DNA from: Paraburkholderia guartelaensis
Lineage (GTDB): Bacteria > Pseudomonadota > Gammaproteobacteria > Burkholderiales > Burkholderiaceae
DNA: 64,000 bases
NCBI RefSeq assembly: GCF_004353905.1
Contig: NZ_SMOD01000001.1
Location: 1 to 64,000 of the forward strand
Direction of reading: 5' to 3'
Below, piece after piece: positions 10,060-19,932 of the stretch. Made by a program: the position numbers and the translations under genes. The notes beneath the pieces were generated by a model, which saw only the letters and a program-made list of their open reading frames with translations, ran no database searches and was not told where the DNA came from. Numbering within the stretch: the stretch's first letter is position 1; the number at the start of each line of letters is the position of its first letter.

Positions 10060-10800
10060 ATGGCAAAGCGTATTGCCTACGTGACCGGCGGCATGGGCGG
10101 CATTGGAACGGCCATCTGCCAGCGTCTGCACAAGGATGGCTACACGGTGGTCGCGGGCTGCGGCCCGAACTCGCAGCGCAAAACGCGCTGGCTGGACGAG
10201 CAGAAGGCGCTTGGCTACGAGTTCGTCGCGTCCGAAGGCAACGTGGCCGACTGGGATTCCACGGCCGCCGCGTTCGAGAAGGTGAAGAAGGATGTCGGCG
10301 AGATCGACATCCTGGTCAACAACGCCGGCATTACGCGCGACGTCGTCTTCCGCAAGATGACGCACGAGGACTGGGTCGCGGTGATCGACACCAATCTCAC
10401 GAGCCTCTTCAACGTAACGAAGCAGGTCATCGACGGCATGATCGAGCGGGGCTTTGGGCGGGTGATCAACATTTCGTCGGTGAACGGGCAGAAAGGCCAG
10501 TTCGGTCAGACGAATTACTCCACGGCCAAGGCCGGCATTCACGGCTTCACCATGGCGCTCGCGCAGGAAGTGGCGACCAAGGGCGTGACGGTCAATACCG
10601 TTTCGCCCGGCTATATCGGCACGGACATGGTGAAGGCGGTGAAGCCCGAAGTGCTCTCGAAGATCGTCGACAGCATTCCGGTGCGGCGCCTCGGCGAGCC
10701 GCAGGAAATCGCCTCGATCGTGGCCTGGCTCGCGTCCGACGAAGCGGGCTTCTCGACCGGCGCGGACTTCTCGCTCAACGGCGGCCTGCACATGAGCTGA
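10060..10800 (+). CDS. phaB: Acetoacetyl-CoA reductase PhaB
   Basis: 246 residues, the full PhaB length. It is an NADPH-dependent short-chain dehydrogenase with TGGMGGIGTAIC (9-20), NNAG (87-90) and catalytic S140, Y153 and K157. It reduces acetoacetyl-CoA to (R)-3-hydroxybutyryl-CoA, the precursor of polyhydroxybutyrate, in the cytosol. Residues VNGQKGQFGQTNYSTAKAG around the active site are those of Cupriavidus and Burkholderia PhaB. A strong AGGAGG site precedes the ATG. phaC and phaA are not in the window, so this copy stands alone; many Burkholderiaceae carry several. Confidence 0.95.
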   Translation: MAKRIAYVTGGMGGIGTAICQRLHKDGYTVVAGCGPNSQRKTRWLDEQKALGYEFVASEGNVADWDSTAAAFEKVKKDVGEIDILVNNAGITRDVVFRKMTHEDWVAVIDTNLTSLFNVTKQVIDGMIERGFGRVINISSVNGQKGQFGQTNYSTAKAGIHGFTMALAQEVATKGVTVNTVSPGYIGTDMVKAVKPEVLSKIVDSIPVRRLGEPQEIASIVAWLASDEAGFSTGADFSLNGGLHMS

Positions 10801-10851
10801 GTGTTGCCGCGGCTTCTCGCGCGGTGCTTGTGAGCACAACGAAGTGATCTG

Positions 10852-10890
10852 GCGGGAGTGGCGATATGCCGGCTCCCGCTTCGCATTTTG
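10852..10890. terminator. Possible terminator between convergent phaB and sensor kinase gene
   Basis: GCGGGAG (10852-10858) pairs with CTCCCGC (10873-10879) and is followed by TTCGCATTTT. It sits between two convergent genes. The T tract is broken, so termination is only likely. Confidence 0.45.
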
Positions 10891-10896
10891 GGGCGC

Positions 10897-11961
10897 CTAA
10901 TTCGGTAGTTCGATTTCAAAAATCGCCCCGCCTTCAGGCGATCGCTCATACCTGACGTCGCCCTGATGCGCCATCGCAATTGCCCGCACAACCGACAGGC
11001 CCAGCCCGGTCCCGCCTGATACCCGCGAGCGGGAGGCTTCCGCGCGCGTGAACGGATCGAACGCATGCGGCGCGAAGTCCTCGCTCAGTCCCGGGCCGGC
11101 ATCCTCGATGCGAATCAGGACGCGCTCATCCGTCGTACGCACGGCAATCCGCAAATAGCCTGGCCTCGCATAGCGGCGCGCGTTGTCGAGCAGCGCGAGC
11201 ACCGCCTGGCGGATGCGCGCCGCGTCGCAGTGCACGACGACCGGTGCAAGCGTCAACTCGAGTTCGAGATCCGCGCTTTCCAGCACGTTGCGCATCGACT
11301 CGACCGCGCGCCGGACCTCATGGCTCACGTCGGTCGGTGCGAGCAGCATGTCGAGCCGGCCGCTGTCCTGCAGCGTGACCACACGCAGATCGTCGACGAG
11401 GCGGCCCAGGCCTTCGACGTGCAGCAGCAGATTGCGCAACTGCGCTTCGTCCGGGGAGAACACGCCATCGATCATGCCTTGCAGGCGGCCTTGCAGGATC
11501 GTGAGCGGCGTGCGCAGTTCGTGCGCGATCGCCGCGTTCCACGCGGCCATATTCCCCACCATGTCTTCCAGCTTCATGGCCATCGAGTTGAAGTCGTCGA
11601 CCATGCGCGCCGTCTCGCCGAGCGAGCGATCGCCCGGAATCGCGCGCGCCGTGAGGTCGCCCGTGGCGATGCGGCGCGCACCCTCTGCGAGCGAATTGAG
11701 CGGCGCGAGAATGCGGCGTGCGAGCCGCAATGCGATCAGTACAGCGACGATGAGTCCGCACAGCGCCACCACAGCGAAAATCAGATAGTCGGGTGCCTGG
11801 GGAAACAGCGAGTCGGGAGGTCCGGGTGTTGGTGGCGGATCGAACGCGAACATCAGGTCGTAGAAGATGAATGACCCGACGAACACGATCAGCGTCGTGA
11901 TCACCGACACGAGGCCTGTCGTGAGTACGATCTGCTTGCCAAGCTTGCTACGGCGGCTCAT
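10897..11961 (-). CDS. Sensor histidine kinase of the efflux locus (BaeS/AdeS-like)
   Basis: 354 residues: TM1 (about 11-36), a short Pro-rich periplasmic loop of about 22 residues, TM2 (58-80), HAMP (81-133), HisKA with H147 in AHELRTPL, and an HATPase domain (LLDNARRYA, DAGPGL, GGTGLGLSVVRAI). The very short loop argues for sensing within or close to the membrane. It overlaps the regulator gene by ATGA and is divergent from the RND operon, so envelope or drug stress is the probable input and pump expression the output. Confidence 0.92.
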   Translation of the reverse strand: MSRRSKLGKQIVLTTGLVSVITTLIVFVGSFIFYDLMFAFDPPPTPGPPDSLFPQAPDYLIFAVVALCGLIVAVLIALRLARRILAPLNSLAEGARRIATGDLTARAIPGDRSLGETARMVDDFNSMAMKLEDMVGNMAAWNAAIAHELRTPLTILQGRLQGMIDGVFSPDEAQLRNLLLHVEGLGRLVDDLRVVTLQDSGRLDMLLAPTDVSHEVRRAVESMRNVLESADLELELTLAPVVVHCDAARIRQAVLALLDNARRYARPGYLRIAVRTTDERVLIRIEDAGPGLSEDFAPHAFDPFTRAEASRSRVSGGTGLGLSVVRAIAMAHQGDVRYERSPEGGAIFEIELPN

Positions 11962-12650
11962 TGCGCGTTCCCGAACCGGTAGCCGACGCCGCGGACCACC
12001 GTGATGGCGTCGCTCTTGCCAGCCTGCTCGAGTTTTTTGCGCAGGTTGCTCATGTGACTGTCAACGGTGCGCTCGAGCGCGTCGCTGCCGGGCAGACAGG
12101 CGTCCACGAGTTCGCTGCGACTGAACACCCGGTTGGGCGATTTCATCATGTGCGCGAGGATGCGGAACTCGGTCAGCGTGAGCGCAAGCGATGTGCTGCC
12201 GCCGCCCGTGTGGACACTTGCCTGGTAGCTTTCCGTGTCGATCTCGAGCGCGCCGGCGCGCAGTACACGTTGCGCACGCAGGCCGCTCGTGCGACGCAAT
12301 ACAGCGTGCACGCGCGCCACCACTTCGACGGGGTTGAAGGGCTTGACGATGTAGTCGTCTGCGCCGAGGCGAAGGCCCTGCAGGCGGTCGATGTCCTCGT
12401 CGAGCGCCGTCAGCATGATGACCGGCGTGTTGCCGCGGCGGCTCAGTTCGGCGAGTACCGCCCAGCCGTCACGGCGCGGCATCTTCACGTCGAGCAGCAC
12501 GAGATCGGGCTTGATCGAGGGTTGAATGTCGATGGCGACCTGGCCATCGGCAGCCCGGTAGGTGCGGAACCCTTCGCGCACGAGATAGGCGTCTAGGATT
12601 TCGGCGATCTCAGGTTCGTCTTCGACGATCAGGATCAGCGCGTTCGTCAT
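11958..12650 (-). CDS. OmpR-family response regulator (BaeR/AdeR-like)
   Basis: 230 residues. The receiver domain (1-120) has acidic pocket E10 D11, phospho-acceptor D54 and the Lys of IVKPF. The C-terminal winged helix (about 130-228) contains LTLTEFRIL and the DSHMSNLRKKLE recognition region. The ATG at 12650 begins the receiver normally. The neighbouring intergenic region carries three TCTCCA repeats at 11-base period, and TCTCCA is the core of the E. coli BaeR box. It is therefore the probable activator of the divergent pump operon. Confidence 0.93.
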   Translation of the reverse strand: MTNALILIVEDEPEIAEILDAYLVREGFRTYRAADGQVAIDIQPSIKPDLVLLDVKMPRRDGWAVLAELSRRGNTPVIMLTALDEDIDRLQGLRLGADDYIVKPFNPVEVVARVHAVLRRTSGLRAQRVLRAGALEIDTESYQASVHTGGGSTSLALTLTEFRILAHMMKSPNRVFSRSELVDACLPGSDALERTVDSHMSNLRKKLEQAGKSDAITVVRGVGYRFGNAQ

Positions 12651-12717
12651 GGCAGCGATCTTGGGCAAACACATTTAAGCCAGCCATGTTCTCACATCCG
12701 CGCGGGCGGTCCGACAG

Positions 12718-12745
12718 TCTCCACGATATCTCCATGAATTCTCCA
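12718..12745 (+). promoter_or_regulatory. Three phased TCTCCA repeats, likely response-regulator box
   Basis: TCTCCA occurs at 12718-12723, 12729-12734 and 12740-12745, each copy exactly 11 bases from the last, so all lie on one face of the helix. OmpR-family regulators bind direct repeats of this spacing, and TTCTCCAT is part of the BaeR consensus. The site lies 64 bases before the small gene at 12809 and 68 bases before the regulator gene, so it could serve both directions. Confidence 0.6.
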
Positions 12746-12808
12746 TCTGGCGTGGAGGGCGATGGCGCACGATTTCGCGGTATCGACATTATTCCAGGGA
12801 TATCTGGC

Positions 12809-13024
12809 ATGCGTTTTCTGAAAAGAGGGGCCGCCGTCGAGGCGGAGCGCTGGTTCGGGCCCGGCGGGCATCCGCGCGTGGTGCTGCGCACTGACGGCTG
12901 GGCGGTTGCAACGCCAGAAGGCTGGCGCGAGGTCAAGTCCGGCGACTGGATCCTCACCGACGAAACCGGCAACTCGTGGCCGATGAGCGACACGCAGTTC
13001 AAGTCCCTCTACGCGCCGGCGTGA
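12809..13024 (+). CDS. Small protein with Gly-Asp-Trp motif, unknown role
   Basis: 71 residues starting MRFLKRGAAVEAERW, with CCAGGGA eight bases upstream of the ATG. The C-terminal part, GWREVKSGDWILTDETGNSWPMSDTQFKSLYAP, resembles a short fold often seen in small phage-encoded proteins, where a GDWI motif is followed by a final YEP or YAP. Lies 97 bases before the efflux adaptor and downstream of the regulator box, so it is probably the first gene of the pump transcript. An upstream in-frame start at 12686 would overlap the regulatory repeats. Confidence 0.6.
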   Translation: MRFLKRGAAVEAERWFGPGGHPRVVLRTDGWAVATPEGWREVKSGDWILTDETGNSWPMSDTQFKSLYAPA

Positions 13025-13121
13025 GCGCCGCCGCGCGACTGTGCGCCGTCCTCAGGCACGGCAACGCAACAGCGAGTCTGCCCGCGCGGCGGCTCGCCCG
13101 ATATCAGGTGTGCAATCCACA

Positions 13122-14327
13122 ATGAAGCATACGAGCATCGGTCTCGCGGTCGCGACCGCGATGATCCTGAGCGCCTGTGGCGCGAAGACAGAGACGCCGC
13201 GAAGCGAGGCCGCCGCCGGCCTGCCTGTGAGTGTGATCGCGCTGCGGGCCCAGGCGGTTCCCCTCACGAGCGAGCTGCCCGGCCGGGTCGTTGCGTCCGA
13301 GGAAGCGGAGGTGCGTCCGCAGGTGGGCGGCATCATCCAGCGCAGGCTGTTCGTCGAGGGCGGCGAGGTCAAAGCGGGCCAGCCGCTCTATCAACTCGAC
13401 CCCGCGCCGTACCGCGCCGCGTACGACAGTGCGCGTGCGGCCCTGCAAAAGGCGCAGGCGGCAGTGCCGGGCGCCCGCGCGACGGCCGATCGCGACCGCG
13501 AGCTGGTCAAACTCAACGCGATCAGCAAGCAGGACTACGAATCGGCAATCGACACGCTCGCGCAGGCGCAGGCGAGCGTGGCCGCCGCGCAGGCCGCACT
13601 GGAGACGGCGCGCATCAACCTCGACTACACGACGATACGCGCGCCGATCTCGGGGCGTATCGACAAGTCCGCGCTCACGCCTGGCGCGCTGGTTACGGCC
13701 GGCCAGAGCACCGCGCTGACCACGATTCATCAGATCGACCCCGTCAACATCGACGTCACGCAGTCGAGCGCGAGCCTGCTCGACCTGCGCGCCGCGATCG
13801 CGTCGGGGCGCATTCATGCGGCCGGCGACCATATCCCGGTACGCGTGCGGCTCGAAAACGGCGCGCTGTATCCGCTCGCTGGACAACTGGCCTTCGCGGA
13901 GTCGAGCGTCAGTACGACCACCGGCACCTACACGATGCGCGCGATGCTGCGCAATCCGTCGAGCCTGTTGCTGCCCGGCATGTATGTGCGCGCAATCGTC
14001 GAGGAAGGGACCGTGCCGCACGGCTTTCTGATCCCGCAGCGTGCCGTGAGCCGCAACGCGCGCGGCGAGCCCACTGCGCTCTTCGTGGTCGGCAAGCGAG
14101 TGGTCGAGCGCACCTTTGCGGGCGCGCGTGAGGTTGGCAACGATTTGCTCGTGCCAGGCGGCGTGCAGGACGGCGATCTGCTGATCGTCGAGGGCAGCCA
14201 GCAGGTGCGTGCCGGCGATGCCGTGAGTGCCGTGCAGGTCGCGGTGAATCCGGCCACGGGCGAAGTCGCGCCCCAGGTGGATGCCGCCGCTAACGGCGCC
14301 AGTGCCGAAGCGCAGCACGGAGGCTGA
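13122..14327 (+). CDS. RND efflux periplasmic adaptor lipoprotein
   Basis: 401 residues with a lipoprotein signal (lipobox LSAC, C19). It is an AcrA/MexA-type membrane fusion protein with a split lipoyl domain (VRPQVGGIIQRRLFVEGGEV and IRAPISGRIDKS), a coiled-coil hairpin (about 90-165), a beta-barrel and a membrane-proximal domain. It bridges the inner-membrane pump and outer-membrane channel. The ATG at 13122 gives the correct lipoprotein leader. It lies three bases before the pump gene and is regulated from the repeat region upstream. Confidence 0.95.
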   Translation: MKHTSIGLAVATAMILSACGAKTETPRSEAAAGLPVSVIALRAQAVPLTSELPGRVVASEEAEVRPQVGGIIQRRLFVEGGEVKAGQPLYQLDPAPYRAAYDSARAALQKAQAAVPGARATADRDRELVKLNAISKQDYESAIDTLAQAQASVAAAQAALETARINLDYTTIRAPISGRIDKSALTPGALVTAGQSTALTTIHQIDPVNIDVTQSSASLLDLRAAIASGRIHAAGDHIPVRVRLENGALYPLAGQLAFAESSVSTTTGTYTMRAMLRNPSSLLLPGMYVRAIVEEGTVPHGFLIPQRAVSRNARGEPTALFVVGKRVVERTFAGAREVGNDLLVPGGVQDGDLLIVEGSQQVRAGDAVSAVQVAVNPATGEVAPQVDAAANGASAEAQHGG

Positions 14328-14330
14328 GGC

Positions 14331-17300
14331 ATGTCCGCATTTTTCATCAGGCGCCCCGTGTTCGCGTGGGTAATCGCCATCGTCGTGATGCTCGGCGGCC
14401 TGCTCGCGCTTCGCACGCTGCCCGTCGCGCAGTATCCCGAGATCGCACCGCCCACGATCTCGATCGCCGCAACCTATCCGGGCGCGGACGCCGCCACCGT
14501 CGAAAACTCGGTCACGCGCGTGATCGAGCAGGGCATGACCGGGCTCGACCATCTTCAGTACATGAACGCCTCGTCCGATTCGACGGGGCAGGTCGAGATC
14601 CGACTGACCTTCACCAACGCCGCGAATGCGGACGTCGCGCAGATGCAGGTGCAGAACAAGCTGCAGCTCGTCACTTCGCAACTGCCGTCGATCGTGCAGA
14701 GCACAGGCCTCACGGTCACGAAGTCATCGGCGAGCTTTCTGATGGTGATCGGTTTCGTCTCGACGGACGGACGTCTTTCCGCGACCGATCTCGACGACTA
14801 CGTCGACAGCACGCTCAACGACGTGATCAAGCGGGTGCCGGGCGTGGGCAACACGCAGCTCTTCGGCTCAGGCTACGCCATGCGCATCTGGCTCGATCCG
14901 GACCGGCTCGCGCAGCACGCGCTGATGCCGGGCGATATCGAAACGGCGATCAAGGCGCAGAACACCCAGGTCTCGGCGGGCCAGCTCGGCGCGCAGCCCG
15001 CGCGCCCGGGCCAGCAGTTCAACGCGACGGTCACGGCGCAGAGCCGCCTGCGCACACCGGAGCAGTTCGGCGCGATCATCGTGAAGAGCGCGACCGATGG
15101 CGCGGTCGTGCGCCTGCGCGACGTCGCGCGCATCGAAACGGGCGCGCAGAGCTATACCGACGCGTCGGCGTACAACGGCATGCCCGCTTCGGGCCTGGGC
15201 CTGAACCTCGCCACGGGTGCGAACGCGATCGCCACCGCGAAGGCGGTGAGGGCAGCGATCGATCAGCTCGGCAGCACACTGCCGGCGGGCGTAAAGGTCG
15301 TCTATCCGTACGACACGACGCCGTTCGTGCAACTGTCGATTCACGAGGTGCTCAAGACGCTCGTCGAGGCGATCGTGCTCGTGTTCGTCGTGATGCTGGT
15401 GTTCCTGCAGAACTTGCGGGCGACGCTGATTCCCGCGCTCGCGATTCCGGTCGTGCTGCTCGGCACGCTCGGCGTGCTCGCGGTGTTCGGCTACTCGATC
15501 AACACGCTGACGATGTTTGCGATGGTGCTCGCGATCGGCCTGCTCGTCGACGATGCCATCGTCGTCGTGGAGAACGTCGAACGCGTCATGAACGAGGAAG
15601 GACTCTCGCCGCGCGAGGCGACCCTGCGCTCGATGAAGGAGATCACCGGCGCGTTGATCGGCATCGCGACCGTGCTTTCTGCCGTGTTCGTGCCGATGGC
15701 GTTTTTCTCGGGCTCGACCGGCGTGATCTATCGGCAGTTCTCGGTGACCATCGTGACGGCCATGCTGCTGTCGGTGCTGGTCGCGCTCGTGCTCACACCC
15801 GCGCTGTGTGCGACGCTGCTCAAGCCGTCTGCGGGCCACGCCGCGACGCGCGGTTTCTTCGGCTGGTTCAACCGCAATTTCGAGCGCGGCGCGCATGCGT
15901 ATCGCGGCACCGTCGGGCATGTGCTCGTGCGCGGCAGACGCTTTCTCGTGCTGTTCGGCGTGCTCACGCTCGCGATGTTCTGGATGTTCGGCCGGCTGCC
16001 CAGCGCTTTCCTGCCGGACGAGGATCAGGGCATTCTGATCACGACCGTGCAGTTGCCGGCCGGCGCGATGCAGGACCGCACCGAACGCGTGCTCGCACAA
16101 GTGCAGGACTACTACCTGAAGCAGGAAGGCGACGCGGTGGAAGGCGTGATGACCGTGGCCGGATTCGGCTTCGGCGGCTCGGGGCAGAACGTGGGCATCG
16201 CCTTTGTCCGCCTCAAGGACTTCGATGAGCGGCGTGGCGAGCGTCTGGGTTCGGCGCAGGTGGCGGCCCGCGCCAACGCCGCGTTCGCGACGATCCGCGA
16301 TGCGCAGGTCTACGCGCTGCAGCCGCCGGCGATCGAGGGCATGGGCACGTCCACCGGCTTCGACTTCTTCCTGGAAGATACGAACGGCGCGGGGCACGCG
16401 AGCCTGCTGGCGACGCGCGACCGTCTGCTGGCGGCCGCTGCGAAAAGCCCGACGCTCGCCAACACGCGCCCGAACGGTCAGGACGACACACCTCAGTACG
16501 CGGTCGATATCGATCAGGCCAAGGCCAGTGCACTCGGCATCACGCTCTCGGACATCAACACGACGCTGTCGGTCGCGTGGGCCAGCGACTATGTCAACGA
16601 CTACATCGATCGCGGCCGCGTCAAGAAGGTTTATCTGCAGTCGGATGCGGATTTCCGCATGCAGCCGCGCGACCTCGAGCGCTGGCAGGTGCGCAACGCG
16701 AGCAGCACGATGGTGCCGTTCTCGTCGTTCGCGAGCGGCCACTGGACCTATGGGCCCGCCCGGCTCGAGCGCTACAACGGCATGGCCGCCGTCGAAATCC
16801 AGGGCGAGGCCGCGCCCGGCGTGAGCTCCGGCGCGGCCATGAGTGAGATCGACCGTCTCGTGACGGGTCTGCCGCGCGGCTATCACCACGAATGGACTGG
16901 ACTCTCGTACCAGGAACGGCTCTCGGGCGATCAGGCCGCGGCGCTGTATGCGATCTCGGTGCTGGTGGTGTTCCTGTGCCTCGCCGCACTCTATGAAAGC
17001 TGGTCGATTCCGTTCGCGGTGATGCTCGCAGTGCCGATCGGCATTGTCGGCGCGCTGTTGGCGGCGCTGCTCGCGGGGCAAGCCAACGATGTCTATTTCA
17101 AGGTCGGCCTGCTGACGACCATCGGTCTCGCGGCCAAGAACGCCATCCTCATCGTCGAGTTCGCGCTGGAGCGCGAGGCGGCCGGCGCGAGCCTGCTGGA
17201 GGCGACGCTCGACGCCGCGAAGCAGCGTTTGCGGCCGATCCTCATGACCTCGTTCGCGTTCATCCTCGGCGTCGCACCGCTCGCGGCGGCGACCGGTGCG

Positions 17301-17453
17301 GGCTCGGGCGCGCAGAACGCGATCGGCATCGGCGTGATGGGCGGGATGATCGCCTCGACGGCGCTCGGCATCTTCTTCGTGCCGCTGCTGTTCGTGAGCG
17401 TGCGCGCGGCAGTCAAGGTGCGGCGGCGCGCCGTCGACGAGGACAGCCAGTGA
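14331..17453 (+). CDS. RND multidrug efflux pump, inner-membrane (HAE1 family)
   Basis: 1040 residues, full length for AcrB/MexB homologues. Begins [20 protein letters not shown], has twelve expected membrane segments and two large periplasmic loops. The proton-relay aspartates are D407 and D408 in [14 protein letters not shown], and the matching TM10 lysine region [14 protein letters not shown] is present. It exports drugs, dyes or solvents from membrane and periplasm by proton antiport. It forms a tripartite pump with its neighbours. Substrates cannot be read from sequence. Confidence 0.96.
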   Translation: MSAFFIRRPVFAWVIAIVVMLGGLLALRTLPVAQYPEIAPPTISIAATYPGADAATVENSVTRVIEQGMTGLDHLQYMNASSDSTGQVEIRLTFTNAANADVAQMQVQNKLQLVTSQLPSIVQSTGLTVTKSSASFLMVIGFVSTDGRLSATDLDDYVDSTLNDVIKRVPGVGNTQLFGSGYAMRIWLDPDRLAQHALMPGDIETAIKAQNTQVSAGQLGAQPARPGQQFNATVTAQSRLRTPEQFGAIIVKSATDGAVVRLRDVARIETGAQSYTDASAYNGMPASGLGLNLATGANAIATAKAVRAAIDQLGSTLPAGVKVVYPYDTTPFVQLSIHEVLKTLVEAIVLVFVVMLVFLQNLRATLIPALAIPVVLLGTLGVLAVFGYSINTLTMFAMVLAIGLLVDDAIVVVENVERVMNEEGLSPREATLRSMKEITGALIGIATVLSAVFVPMAFFSGSTGVIYRQFSVTIVTAMLLSVLVALVLTPALCATLLKPSAGHAATRGFFGWFNRNFERGAHAYRGTVGHVLVRGRRFLVLFGVLTLAMFWMFGRLPSAFLPDEDQGILITTVQLPAGAMQDRTERVLAQVQDYYLKQEGDAVEGVMTVAGFGFGGSGQNVGIAFVRLKDFDERRGERLGSAQVAARANAAFATIRDAQVYALQPPAIEGMGTSTGFDFFLEDTNGAGHASLLATRDRLLAAAAKSPTLANTRPNGQDDTPQYAVDIDQAKASALGITLSDINTTLSVAWASDYVNDYIDRGRVKKVYLQSDADFRMQPRDLERWQVRNASSTMVPFSSFASGHWTYGPARLERYNGMAAVEIQGEAAPGVSSGAAMSEIDRLVTGLPRGYHHEWTGLSYQERLSGDQAAALYAISVLVVFLCLAALYESWSIPFAVMLAVPIGIVGALLAALLAGQANDVYFKVGLLTTIGLAAKNAILIVEFALEREAAGASLLEATLDAAKQRLRPILMTSFAFILGVAPLAAATGAGSGAQNAIGIGVMGGMIASTALGIFFVPLLFVSVRAAVKVRRRAVDEDSQ

Positions 17454-17482
17454 GCGCGCGGGCACCCATACGCAGGGCAATC

Positions 17483-19030
17483 ATGAACAGGCAGGCAATG
17501 AAGAATCGTAGGGATGAGGCGCACGCGCGCGGCGTCCAGTTGCGTGTCGGCGCGCAAGCGGTGCGCTCGGCGCTCGGGGCATTCGTCGCGAGCGCGTTGC
17601 TCGCCGGCTGCGCGGTCGGCCCGGACTATCACGCACCTTCGCTCGCGGTGCCGGCACGATGGTCCGCGGCGCCTGCGGATGAGCACAGCGCGGTCGTCGA
17701 ATCGCCCGCGCAGCTCGCTCAATGGTGGCGGCGGCTCGGCGACCCGCAGCTCGACCGGCTGATCGACGAGGCAGTGGCGGGCAATCTTGACGTCGCGAGC
17801 GCGCGCGCGAAGCTGCGTGAGGCGCGCGCGAGCTACAGGCAGGCCGGCGCGGCGCTTTGGCCGTCATTGACTGGCTCGGGGTCCGCGAAACGCGCCGGCA
17901 GCGGCGCGCAGACGGCGAGTTCGAGTACGACGTCGGACAGCGCAACATCCAGTTCGACGCTGACGAGCGCGGGCAGCCCCTATTCGACCTTCCAGGCGGG
18001 CTTCGACGCAAGCTGGGAACTCGACCTGTTCGGCGCAAACCGGCGCGCCACCGAAGCCGCGAAGTACGGTCTCGACGCGGCAGGCTGGAATGTGCGCTCG
18101 ACGCAGCTCACGCTGATCGGCGATGTCGCGACCTACTACGTGGCGGCACGCGGCTATCAGGCGCGGCTTGCACTGGCGCGCGACACGGCCGCTTCGCAGC
18201 AGGAGACGGCGCGGCTCACGCACGCGCGCTTCGAAGCGGGCGCTGCGTCGGCGCTCGACGCCGCGAATGCGCAGGGACTTGCGCAGACGACGCTCGCTAC
18301 CATCCCGGCGCTCGAAAGCGCGTACGCGCAGGCGGTGCACAGCCTCTCCGTGCTGACGGGGCAGCCGCCAGACGCGTTGGATTCACGCATGGCGCAGGCC
18401 ACACCGATTCCGGTGCCGCGCTTGCCGATTCCCGCCGGCGTACCCGCCGACGTGCTGCTTGCGCGTCCCGATGTCCGGCTCGCCGAGCGCCAGTACGCGC
18501 AGTACACCGCGAAAATCGGACAAGCCGAGGCGGCACGCTATCCGAGCGTGAGCCTGACCGGCAGCGTGGCGACCTCGGGCACGCAGTTCGGCGACCTCGG
18601 GCGGCGTTCGACGATCGGCTGGTCGATCGGGCCAACGCTTAGCCTGCCGCTCTTCAATGCGGGCAAGCTCAAGGCGGCGGTGGAGGTCGCCGAGGCCCAG
18701 CGCGACCAGTATTTCGTCGCCTACCGGCTCGCGGTTCTCAATGCGCTCAAGGACGTCGAGAACGCGAGCGTCGCGTTGTCGCGCGAGAGTGCGCGCGTCG
18801 AGGCGCTGCGTGCTTCCGCGGCCTCGTATCGCGAGGCATCGACGCTCGCGCACGCGCTGTATGGCGCGGGATCGACGGGCTTCCTCGACGTGCTGATCGC
18901 GGAGCGTTCGCTGTATTCGGCGCAGGACTCGCTGATTCAGAGCGAGGTGCTTGTCACGACCGAGTACGTCTCGCTGAACAAGGCGTTGGGCGGTGGTTGG
19001 GACGGCGCGGCCGACGTTGACGCGCAATGA
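17483..19030 (+). CDS. RND efflux outer-membrane channel lipoprotein (OprM/NodT family)
   Basis: About 515 residues with lipobox LAGC followed by AVGPDYHAPS, the classic start of OprM/NodT channels. Two outer-membrane-efflux repeats follow, including WWRRLGDPQLDRLIDEAV, a Ser/Thr-rich insert (about 145-175), and GVPADVLLARPDVRLAE in the second half. Start is uncertain: a GTG at 17450 overlaps the pump stop, and ATGs lie at 17483 and 17498; 17483 is a compromise. It overlaps the hydrolase gene downstream by ATGA. Confidence 0.93.
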   Translation: MNRQAMKNRRDEAHARGVQLRVGAQAVRSALGAFVASALLAGCAVGPDYHAPSLAVPARWSAAPADEHSAVVESPAQLAQWWRRLGDPQLDRLIDEAVAGNLDVASARAKLREARASYRQAGAALWPSLTGSGSAKRAGSGAQTASSSTTSDSATSSSTLTSAGSPYSTFQAGFDASWELDLFGANRRATEAAKYGLDAAGWNVRSTQLTLIGDVATYYVAARGYQARLALARDTAASQQETARLTHARFEAGAASALDAANAQGLAQTTLATIPALESAYAQAVHSLSVLTGQPPDALDSRMAQATPIPVPRLPIPAGVPADVLLARPDVRLAERQYAQYTAKIGQAEAARYPSVSLTGSVATSGTQFGDLGRRSTIGWSIGPTLSLPLFNAGKLKAAVEVAEAQRDQYFVAYRLAVLNALKDVENASVALSRESARVEALRASAASYREASTLAHALYGAGSTGFLDVLIAERSLYSAQDSLIQSEVLVTTEYVSLNKALGGGWDGAADVDAQ

Positions 19031-19863
19031 GCATGATAGTGAATACGAACAGGGAAGCGATGCGAGACTTTACGGGCGACGAGGCCGTGCTCCTGGTTCA
19101 CGGACTCGGTGGAACGCGCAACGATCTTGGCAACCTGAGAAGGAAGCTTGCGACTGAAGGCAGGCAGATCTACGACCTGCTTCTGCCCGGCCACGGTGGC
19201 AGGCCTGACGATCTGCGAGACATCGATTGCGAAGTCTGGATCGACGCCGTGCAGCGCAAGGTGTCGGAGTTGCGGCGCGACTACACGACCGTGCACGTTC
19301 TTGGCCTCTGCATGGGCGCGCTGCTCGCACTCGAAACGGCGAAGCGCGGCCTGATTGGTGCCAACGGGCGGGACCGGCTCGTGCTGCTTGCGCCGCCCGT
19401 CTTTCTCGACGGCTGGTCACTGCCCTGGTATCGGGCGATCCGGCATCTCGTCTATCGCATCCCGCTGCTTGCACAAGCGATCCGGATTCGCGAGTCATTT
19501 CCGTTCGGCGTCAAGAACCGGCGCGTGCGCGGCCTGGTGGAACGCAAGCTGCGGTGCGACGAGAGTTTCCACTATTCGTGGGTGCCCTTGCGCTCGATCC
19601 GCGAACTCGACCGGCTGCGTACGCGAGCGCTCGTCGATATCGAACGTGTCGCGTGCCCGACGCTGATCGTCCATTCAATCGATGATGAATTGACCAGCGT
19701 GCGATCGGCGCAAACGCTGCGCGACCGCATCAATAGCGGACGCAACGCACCGCCGGCACAGCTCCGGATTCTCTCGGACAGTTATCACATGATTTGCATC
19801 GACAATGAGCGCGATCACGTCGCTGGCCATGTCAAGGCGTTCCTCGCGCCAGTGCAGGCGTAA
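19027..19863 (+). CDS. Alpha/beta hydrolase coupled to the RND operon, cysteine at nucleophile elbow
   Basis: 278 residues without signal peptide. Alpha/beta hydrolase fold with oxyanion-hole HGLGGT (25-30), nucleophile elbow GLCMGA (93-98), probable acid D220 in HSIDD, and H254 in SYHMICID, the His context of carboxylesterases. The nucleophile position is C95 (codon TGC at 19309-19311) where esterases normally have Ser; dienelactone hydrolases also use Cys. It starts inside the stop of the channel gene (ATGA), so it is translated with the pump. It may act on a pump substrate; that is inference. Confidence 0.85.
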   Translation: MSMIVNTNREAMRDFTGDEAVLLVHGLGGTRNDLGNLRRKLATEGRQIYDLLLPGHGGRPDDLRDIDCEVWIDAVQRKVSELRRDYTTVHVLGLCMGALLALETAKRGLIGANGRDRLVLLAPPVFLDGWSLPWYRAIRHLVYRIPLLAQAIRIRESFPFGVKNRRVRGLVERKLRCDESFHYSWVPLRSIRELDRLRTRALVDIERVACPTLIVHSIDDELTSVRSAQTLRDRINSGRNAPPAQLRILSDSYHMICIDNERDHVAGHVKAFLAPVQA

Positions 19864-19893
19864 ACGGGAGTCGGGCGAGGTTGGATGAATCGT

Positions 19894-19911
19894 GGCGGCA
19901 TGCATGCCGCC
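19894..19911. terminator. Hairpin between convergent genes
   Basis: GGCGGCATGCATGCCGCC is an 18-base perfect palindrome lying between the convergent hydrolase and VirK-like genes. Flanks have no long T run in either direction, so it may be a bidirectional, imperfect terminator or a 3' stability hairpin. Confidence 0.45.
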
Positions 19912-19932
19912 CGGTTGTCCTGTATTCAGGGA

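Noticed and set aside
14868..17480. 870-codon minus-strand frame opposite the RND pump
   Set aside because: Very long, but Arg/His/Glu-rich with no domain; the opposite strand holds a full pump including D407/D408.
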